DNA of 29,852 nucleotides from Actinomycetes bacterium (lineage in GTDB: Bacteria > Actinomycetota > Actinomycetes > Mycobacteriales > Mycobacteriaceae): positions 1 through 29,852 of the forward strand of contig JAEZIA010000130.1 of assembly GCA_023416315.1 (NCBI GenBank), given 5' to 3'. Each line of letters begins with the position of its first letter. The first letter of the stretch is position 1. Positions 24,267-29,852 of the stretch are shown here, piece after piece. Under the pieces are notes generated by a model, which was not told where the DNA came from, searched no databases, and was given only the letters and a program-made list of their open reading frames with translations. Made by a program: the position numbers and the translations under genes.

Positions 24267-26111
24267 TTGCCCGAGACGATGCGCATGAACAACGGTGTAG
24301 TGGCGCCCGCGCGAGCGACACGCCTAGACGCGGACTTGGTGAGCCGATTCGCCACCTGCTGTAAAGCACTCGGCCTGCCGGTCTACGACCGGCGCAGGCC
24401 CGCCGACATGCCGGCCGCGCGTCGCGCGTTCACCGAGCTCACCCGGGTCGCCTACGACCAGTGCGATGCCTGGACCGGGCTGGCCGCCGCCGGCTCCACC
24501 ACCTCGGAGGTGCTGGCCGCGGTCGTTCGCACCGTCGACACCAGCGGCGCGCTGCAGCGACGCATCGAATTGCCGGCCGGTGCGCTGGGGTTCGACTACG
24601 ACACCGGGCTATACCTGAAGTTCCGGGCCACCACGCCCGACGACTTCCGGCTCGCCTATGCCGCGACGCTGGCCATCGACGGCGCGTTCCCTGCTGCCGC
24701 CGAGATCGTCACCGAGATCCGCAACCGCAGGCCGCAGTGGCGTGAGGCCCGCTGGGTCGACGCCGCCCTGCGGTCGCGCGCCCAACGCTGGGCGGACGTG
24801 GTGAAGCTGCTGACCCCGGTGGTCACCGACACCGCACTCGATCCGTTCTTCGCGCATGCCGCCAAGGTCTCCCTCGGTGTGGCGCTGGCCAGACTCGGCA
24901 TGTTCGCCCCGGCGCTGTCACATCTCGAGGAACCGGATGGCCCGGTCGCGGTGGCCGCCGTGGACGGTGCACTGGTCAAGGCCTTGGCGTTGCGCGCGTA
25001 CGGCGACGACGACACCGCCACCGATGTCCTGCAGGAGCTGTACGCCGCCAATCCCGGCAACGAACAGGTCGAGCATGCATTGTCCGACCCGACCTTCGGG
25101 ATCGCCACCACGACGGCCGCGCGCATCGATGCCCGAACCGACCCGTGGGATGTCGAAACCGAGCCCACCGCAGACGATTTCGTCGATCCGGAATCTCGCG
25201 AACGCAAGGCCGCCCTGCTCGAGGAAGCCGAGCGCGAACTCGGTGAGTTCATCGGCTTGGACGAGGTGAAGAACCAGGTGTCGCGGCTCAAGAGTTCGGT
25301 CGCGATGGCGCTGCGGCGCGAGGAGCGTGGCCTGGCCGTCGCCCAGCGCACGCACCACCTGGTGTTCGCGGGCCCGCCCGGTACCGGTAAGACCACGATC
25401 GCGCGCGTGGTGGCCAAGATCTACTGCGGTCTCGGACTGCTCAAACGGGAAAACGTCCGCGAGGTGCACCGGGCCGACCTGATCGGTCAGCACATCGGTG
25501 AAACTGAAGCCAAGACCAACGCGATCATCGACAGCGCACTCGACGGTGTGCTGTTCCTTGACGAGGCCTACGCATTGGTCGCCACAGGGGCGAAGAACGA
25601 CTTCGGCCTGGTGGCCATCGACACGCTGCTCGCCAGGATGGAGAACGATCGCGATCGCCTGGTGGTCATCATCGCCGGTTACCGCGCCGACCTGGATCGC
25701 TTCCTGGACACCAACGAAGGTCTGCGGTCGCGGTTCACCCGCAGCATCGTCTTCCCGTCCTATTCGGCCGCCGAACTCGCGGAGATCGCCGTGGCGATGG
25801 CAGCCCAGCGGGACAGCGTGTTCGAGCCCGCGGCGCTGCACGACCTCGAGGCGCTGTTCGGACAGCTGGCGAATTCGTCGACCCCCGACTCGACCGGTGT
25901 GGCGAGGCGCAGCCTCGACATCGCCGGTAACGGCCGCTTCGTCCGCAACGTCGTCGAACGGTCCGAGGAAGAAAGAGAATTCAGGTTGGACCACACGGAC
26001 CTCGCGGGTGCCGACTTCACCGACGAGCAACTGATGACGATCACGGCCGCCGATGTGCGCACTGCGGTCGTGCCGTTGTTGCGCGGTCTCGGGTTGACGG
26101 TGCCGGCATGA
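24267..26111 (+). CDS. eccA3: EccA3, AAA+ ATPase of the ESX-3 type VII secretion system
   Basis: A cytosolic CbbX/SpoVK-class AAA+ ATPase of up to 614 residues, thought to recycle chaperone-substrate complexes for ESX secretion. The N-terminal half (about 1-285) is a TPR-like helical domain (ADLVSRFATCCKALGLPVY; DQCDAWTGLAAAG; ALARLGMFAPALSHLEEPDG). The C-terminal half carries Walker A GPPGTGKT (369-376), Walker B VLFLDEAY (Asp432, Glu433) and the arginine-finger region GLRSRF. It matches EccA3 (Rv0282) closely from memory. The start is uncertain: TTG 24267 gives MPETMRMNN, while ATG 24279 and ATG 24285 are in frame and equally possible. The stop overlaps eccB3 by 4 bases. Confidence 0.96.
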   Translation: MPETMRMNNGVVAPARATRLDADLVSRFATCCKALGLPVYDRRRPADMPAARRAFTELTRVAYDQCDAWTGLAAAGSTTSEVLAAVVRTVDTSGALQRRIELPAGALGFDYDTGLYLKFRATTPDDFRLAYAATLAIDGAFPAAAEIVTEIRNRRPQWREARWVDAALRSRAQRWADVVKLLTPVVTDTALDPFFAHAAKVSLGVALARLGMFAPALSHLEEPDGPVAVAAVDGALVKALALRAYGDDDTATDVLQELYAANPGNEQVEHALSDPTFGIATTTAARIDARTDPWDVETEPTADDFVDPESRERKAALLEEAERELGEFIGLDEVKNQVSRLKSSVAMALRREERGLAVAQRTHHLVFAGPPGTGKTTIARVVAKIYCGLGLLKRENVREVHRADLIGQHIGETEAKTNAIIDSALDGVLFLDEAYALVATGAKNDFGLVAIDTLLARMENDRDRLVVIIAGYRADLDRFLDTNEGLRSRFTRSIVFPSYSAAELAEIAVAMAAQRDSVFEPAALHDLEALFGQLANSSTPDSTGVARRSLDIAGNGRFVRNVVERSEEEREFRLDHTDLAGADFTDEQLMTITAADVRTAVVPLLRGLGLTVPA

Positions 26112-27640
26112 GTCCGAGTGAAGACGACCGGAGGTCGTTCTCGTCGCGGACACCGACCAACGACAATCCCGATCGGGTCACCTACCGGCGCGGATTCATC
26201 ACCCGCCACCAGGTCACCGGCTGGCGATTTGTCATGCGCCGCATCGCATCCGGGCTCGCACTACACGACACCCGGATGCTCGTCGACCCGCTGCGCAGCC
26301 AGTCCCGCGCGGTGCTGATGGGTGTGCTGATCTCGGTGACCGCCGTGCTCGGGTGCTTCGTCTTCTCGGTGCTGCGGCCCGGCGGTGTACCCGGCAGCGA
26401 CCCGGTGCTGGCCGACCGCTCCACCGCCGCGCTCTACGTACGCCTCGACGACCGGCTGCACCCGGTGCTCAATCTGACCTCGGCACGACTGGCCGTGGGC
26501 AGGCCGGTGGATCCGACCACCGTCGGTAGCGAGCAACTTGACAAGTTCGCCCGTGGCAACCTGATCGGTATCCCTGGCGCCCCGGAACGCATGGTGCAGA
26601 GCCCATCTCGTGACGCCGACTGGGCGGTGTGCGACGGCGGGTCCGCAGACGCTGCCGGGGTCTCTGTCATCGCCGGCCGACTGGAACGCGGTGGTGCCCG
26701 TGCCGATGCGCTTGCCGCCGGACGAGCGGTGCTGGCCGACGGTGCCGAGGGAACGTGGCTGCTGTGGGGCGGCCGTCGCAGCGCCATCGATCTCGGGGAC
26801 CGGCCCGTCACCGACGCGTTGGGACTGCCCGCCGCCGTACCGACGCCGCGGCCGATCTCGCCGGGTCTGTTCAACGCGGTACCCGAAGCCCCGGCATTGC
26901 GGGTGCCGCAGGTTCCGGAGGCGGGGCTGCCCGCGAGCTACCCGTTGCCGGTGCCCGCCCCGATCGGTGCTGTCGTGATCGCCTACCGCAATGACGGCAC
27001 CCCGATGAACTACGCGGTACTGCCCGACGGATTGCAGCCGATCAGCCCGGTGCTCGCCGCCGTGCTGCGCAACGCCAATTCCTACGGGCTGGCCCAACCG
27101 CCGCAGCTCGGTGCCGACGACATCGCTCGGCTGCCGGTCTCCTCGCTGCTCGATGTGGCCGCTTTCCCGGAGGCGCCGGTCAAGCTGGTCGATGCCGCCG
27201 CCGCACCGGTGACATGCGCGCAATGGACCAAGATTGACGGTGCGGCAACGAGTTCGCTGACCCTGCTGTCCGGATCCCAGCTCCCGCTGTCCGACGCGGC
27301 TCACGCGGTCGACCTCGTCGGCGGTGTCAATCCCGGCACGGCGACTCGAGTCGCGCTGCCGCCGGGGCGCGGCTACTTCGTGCAGACCGTCGGCCAGCAG
27401 CCGGCGTCGCCGCCTGCGGGATCGCTGTTCTGGATCTCCGACACGGGGGTGCGGTACGGGATCGGCGGTGAGGCGAAGGCAGCCGAAAAGACTGTTACGG
27501 CACTGGGCCTGTCCCAACCGCCGCTCCCTATTCCGTGGTCGGTGCTGACGCTGTTCGCCCCCGGTCCGGCGTTGTCGCAAGCCGACGCCCTTGAGGCATA
27601 CGACGCCGTACGACCCGTCTTGGCGCAGGAGACCCGATGA
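26108..27640 (+). CDS. eccB3: EccB3, membrane core component of ESX-3
   Basis: A 510-residue single-pass membrane protein. The cytosolic N-terminus contains RRGFITRHQVTGWRFVMRR and HDTRMLVDPLRSQSRAV, both typical of EccB; one transmembrane helix follows (about 69-88, LMGVLISVTAVLGCFVFSVL), then a long periplasmic part with repeat-like segments and the conserved Cys pair (around WAVCDGG and VTCAQWTK). EccB, EccC, EccD and EccE form the inner-membrane secretion pore. The ATG overlaps the eccA3 stop (ATGA), and the TGA overlaps the eccC3 start. Slightly shorter than M. tuberculosis EccB3 (about 538), mainly at the N-terminus. Confidence 0.95.
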   Translation: MSPSEDDRRSFSSRTPTNDNPDRVTYRRGFITRHQVTGWRFVMRRIASGLALHDTRMLVDPLRSQSRAVLMGVLISVTAVLGCFVFSVLRPGGVPGSDPVLADRSTAALYVRLDDRLHPVLNLTSARLAVGRPVDPTTVGSEQLDKFARGNLIGIPGAPERMVQSPSRDADWAVCDGGSADAAGVSVIAGRLERGGARADALAAGRAVLADGAEGTWLLWGGRRSAIDLGDRPVTDALGLPAAVPTPRPISPGLFNAVPEAPALRVPQVPEAGLPASYPLPVPAPIGAVVIAYRNDGTPMNYAVLPDGLQPISPVLAAVLRNANSYGLAQPPQLGADDIARLPVSSLLDVAAFPEAPVKLVDAAAAPVTCAQWTKIDGAATSSLTLLSGSQLPLSDAAHAVDLVGGVNPGTATRVALPPGRGYFVQTVGQQPASPPAGSLFWISDTGVRYGIGGEAKAAEKTVTALGLSQPPLPIPWSVLTLFAPGPALSQADALEAYDAVRPVLAQETR

Positions 27641-29852
27641 GCCGGCTGATCTTCGAGGCGGGCCGGCGGTTGCCGGGCCCGAAAACCCACAAGGGCGCGA
27701 TCGTCATCGAGCCGCCACCCGAACTGCCTCGCGTGGTGCCGGCATCGCTGCTTCGGCGAGCGCTGCCGTTCCTGATCGTCATCCTGATCGTCGGGATGAT
27801 CGTCGCAATGGTGGCCACCGGGATGCGGCTGATCTCGCCGCAGACCTTGTTCTTCCCCTTCGTGTTGCTGCTGGCGGCCACCGCGCTCTACCGCGGCACC
27901 GACAACAAGATGCGCACCGAGGAGGTCGACGCCGAACGCGCCGACTACCTGCGCTACCTCTCAGTGATCCGGGACAACGTGCGCACCGAGGCGGCCGCGC
28001 AACGCGATGCCCTGTTGTGGTCACATCCCGATCCCGCCGCGTTGAGCGCGATTCCCGGGACACGCAGACAATGGGAGCGCGACCCGCACGACAACGACTT
28101 CCTGGTTCTACGCACCGGACTGCACGACATCCCGTTGGCCACCACGCTTCGAGTCAAGGACACCGCCGACGAGGTCGACCTGGAGCCGGTGTCGCACAGC
28201 GCTTTACGCGCACTGCTCGACACCCAACGCACAGTGCGCGACGCCCCGCGCGGCATCGATCTGAAAACGGTTTCGCGGATCACCGTGCTCGGTGACGCCG
28301 ATGACGTCAGAGGCGTACTGCGGGCCTGGTTGGCCCAGGCCGTCACCTGGCAGGACGCCGCCTCACTCGGAGTGGCGCTCGCCAGCCCCGACCTGGAATC
28401 CCCGGCATGGAACTGGTTGAAGTGGCTGCCGCACACCGACGTTCCCGGTCGGCTCGACGGCTGCGGCCCCGCCCGGTACCTGGCGCCGGACGCCGACGAA
28501 CTGATCTCCTCGATCGGACCCGCCCTGGCGGAGCGTCCGCTGTTCGGCATCGACGCGGACGAGCCGCTGCGTCACCTGCTGGTCGTGATCGACGATCCCG
28601 GCCACACCCCGGAGGAGTCGGTCTTGGCCACGGGACTGTCCGGCGTCACGGTGATCTACACCGCGGCAGCCGATTCGGGTCCACGGTCCGGGCAGTATGC
28701 CGACCCCGAACGGCCGGTCCTTCGCGTCGCCGGCGGTGTGATCGAGCGCTGGGAATCCGACGGCTGGCAACCGTACGTTGCCCACGCCGATCAGCTGTCG
28801 CAGGCCGATGCCACTCACCTGGCCCGTGGTCTGGCGCGATGGGATTCCAATCCGACCCACGCCGGGCTGCGTTCGCCGGCCACCCGGGGTGCGAGCTTCA
28901 CCACGTTGATGGGGATTGCGGATGCTTCTGCGCTCGACATCGCCGACGTGTGGGCGCCGCGGCCACGCGATGAGGAGTTGCGGGTCCCGATCGGGATAAC
29001 CGCGACCGGCGTGCCGCTGTACTTCGACCTCAAGGACGAAGCCGAAGGCGGGATGGGCCCGCACGGCCTGATGATCGGCATGACCGGCTCCGGCAAGTCG
29101 CAGACCCTGATGTCGATCCTGTTGTCCCTGTTGACAACCCACTCGGCCGACCGCCTGATCGTGATCTACGTCGACTTCAAGGGTGAGGCGGGCGCCGACA
29201 TCTTCCGCAACTTCCCCCAGGTTGTCGCGGTGATCTCGAACATGGCCGAGAAGAAGTCGCTGGCCGACCGGTTCGCCGACACGCTGCGCGGCGAGGTCGC
29301 CCGCCGGGAGAACCTGCTGCGCGACGCCGGGCGTCGCGTCCAGGGCAGCGCCTTCGGCTCGGTCGCCGAATACGAGGCCGCCCGTCCGGCCGCCGAAGCG
29401 GCGGGCATCGAATTGCCACCACTGCCGACGCTTTTCGTGGTCGCCGACGAGTTCACCCTGATGCTGGCCGAGCATCCCGAATACGCCGAACTGTTCGACT
29501 ACGTCGCTCGCAAGGGCCGCTCGTTTCGGATCCACATCCTGTTCGCGTCGCAGACCCTCGATATCGGGCGAATCCGCGACATCGACAAGAACACGTCGTA
29601 CCGGATCGGGCTCAAGGTGGCCAGCGCAGCGGCGTCACGGCAGATCATTGGCGTCGAGGACGCCTACCACATCGAATCGGGCAAGGAGCACAAGGGCGTT
29701 GGCTTCCTGGTGCCCGCGCCGGGAGCCGCACCGATCAAGTTCCGCAGCACCTACGTCGACGGAATCTACGATCCGCCACGCCCGGTCACGTCCTACGTCG
29801 TGCCTGCCGCACCCGAGCCGGTGACGTTCACCGCGGGACCGGTCACGCTCGA
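27637..29852 (+). CDS. eccC3: EccC3, FtsK/SpoIIIE-type ATPase of ESX-3, 5' part
   Basis: The first 738 codons of the motor ATPase that recognises and drives out ESX-3 substrates; the gene runs off the window. It has two transmembrane helices (about 42-63 and 70-84), a cytosolic domain with degenerate nucleotide-binding features (about 100-400), then the first FtsK-like ATPase domain with Walker A GMTGSGKS (481-488) and Walker B LFVVADEF (Asp604, Glu605). Further FtsK-type motifs are IYVDFKGEAG, YVARKGRSFRIHILFASQ and NTSYRIGLKV. The full protein in other mycobacteria is about 1330 residues with three ATPase domains. It starts at ATG 27637 overlapping the eccB3 stop by 4 bases. esxG, esxH, PE5/PPE4, espG3, eccD3, mycP3 and eccE3 would be expected downstream. 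Confidence 0.96.
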   Translation, partial: MSRLIFEAGRRLPGPKTHKGAIVIEPPPELPRVVPASLLRRALPFLIVILIVGMIVAMVATGMRLISPQTLFFPFVLLLAATALYRGTDNKMRTEEVDAERADYLRYLSVIRDNVRTEAAAQRDALLWSHPDPAALSAIPGTRRQWERDPHDNDFLVLRTGLHDIPLATTLRVKDTADEVDLEPVSHSALRALLDTQRTVRDAPRGIDLKTVSRITVLGDADDVRGVLRAWLAQAVTWQDAASLGVALASPDLESPAWNWLKWLPHTDVPGRLDGCGPARYLAPDADELISSIGPALAERPLFGIDADEPLRHLLVVIDDPGHTPEESVLATGLSGVTVIYTAAADSGPRSGQYADPERPVLRVAGGVIERWESDGWQPYVAHADQLSQADATHLARGLARWDSNPTHAGLRSPATRGASFTTLMGIADASALDIADVWAPRPRDEELRVPIGITATGVPLYFDLKDEAEGGMGPHGLMIGMTGSGKSQTLMSILLSLLTTHSADRLIVIYVDFKGEAGADIFRNFPQVVAVISNMAEKKSLADRFADTLRGEVARRENLLRDAGRRVQGSAFGSVAEYEAARPAAEAAGIELPPLPTLFVVADEFTLMLAEHPEYAELFDYVARKGRSFRIHILFASQTLDIGRIRDIDKNTSYRIGLKVASAAASRQIIGVEDAYHIESGKEHKGVGFLVPAPGAAPIKFRSTYVDGIYDPPRPVTSYVVPAAPEPVTFTAGPVTL

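Noticed and set aside
1..29852. tRNA, rRNA, CRISPR, insertion sequence or phage features
   Set aside because: No repeat-spacer pattern, cloverleaf, transposase or integrase motif was found on reading both strands; nearly all of the sequence is covered by convincing genes.

Overview
This window is high-GC actinobacterial DNA, almost certainly from a mycobacterium (Mycobacteriaceae). It contains mycobactin genes, several IdeR-type iron boxes and the start of an ESX-3 type VII secretion locus. All calls come from reading motifs by eye; no database search was run and I do not name a species.

Layout: (1) 1-3283 is a non-iron flank. It has the first codons of a probable aldehyde dehydrogenase (minus strand), a divergent XRE-cupin regulator with a candidate operator between them, a small SH3-like hypothetical protein, and a minus-strand pair made of an SRPBCC protein and a formylglycine-type sulfatase. 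(2) 3371-6883 holds mbtK (acyltransferase acting on the siderophore lysine), an exported Ala-rich protein of unknown function behind a dense iron-box cluster, a hairpin terminator, and mbtI (salicylate synthase). (3) 6885-24197 is the siderophore assembly line: mbtA (minus strand) divergent from mbtB, a bimodular mbtE-like NRPS, mbtF, mbtG and mbtH, with an iron-box region between mbtA and mbtB. Consecutive genes from mbtB to mbtH overlap. (4) After a 69-bp gap with another iron box come eccA3, eccB3 and the 5' part of eccC3, again joined by 4-bp overlaps.

How the genes work together: MbtI makes salicylate and MbtA loads it on the MbtB aryl carrier domain. MbtB adds and cyclises Ser/Thr to the oxazoline. 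The MbtE-like protein and MbtF add the later building blocks. MbtG hydroxylates and MbtK acylates the lysine side chains, and MbtH supports the adenylation domains. ESX-3 is known to be needed for mycobactin-dependent iron use.

The main novelty is that the PKS genes mbtC and mbtD are absent from the cluster, while MbtE carries a second complete C-A-PCP module placed exactly where the PKS-derived beta-hydroxy acid should enter. The second A domain lacks the conserved Asp that binds the alpha-amino group and has an odd A5 core. This suggests an NRPS-only route to the mycobactin linker, by direct activation of a hydroxy acid or beta-amino acid. Other points of interest are the contiguity of mbt and esx-3, the unknown iron-box-controlled exported protein, an E-like MbtF terminal domain without the catalytic His, and a strong unexplained palindrome in front of eccA3. 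No RNA genes, CRISPR arrays or insertion sequences were seen, and no gene-free stretch exceeds 300 bases.
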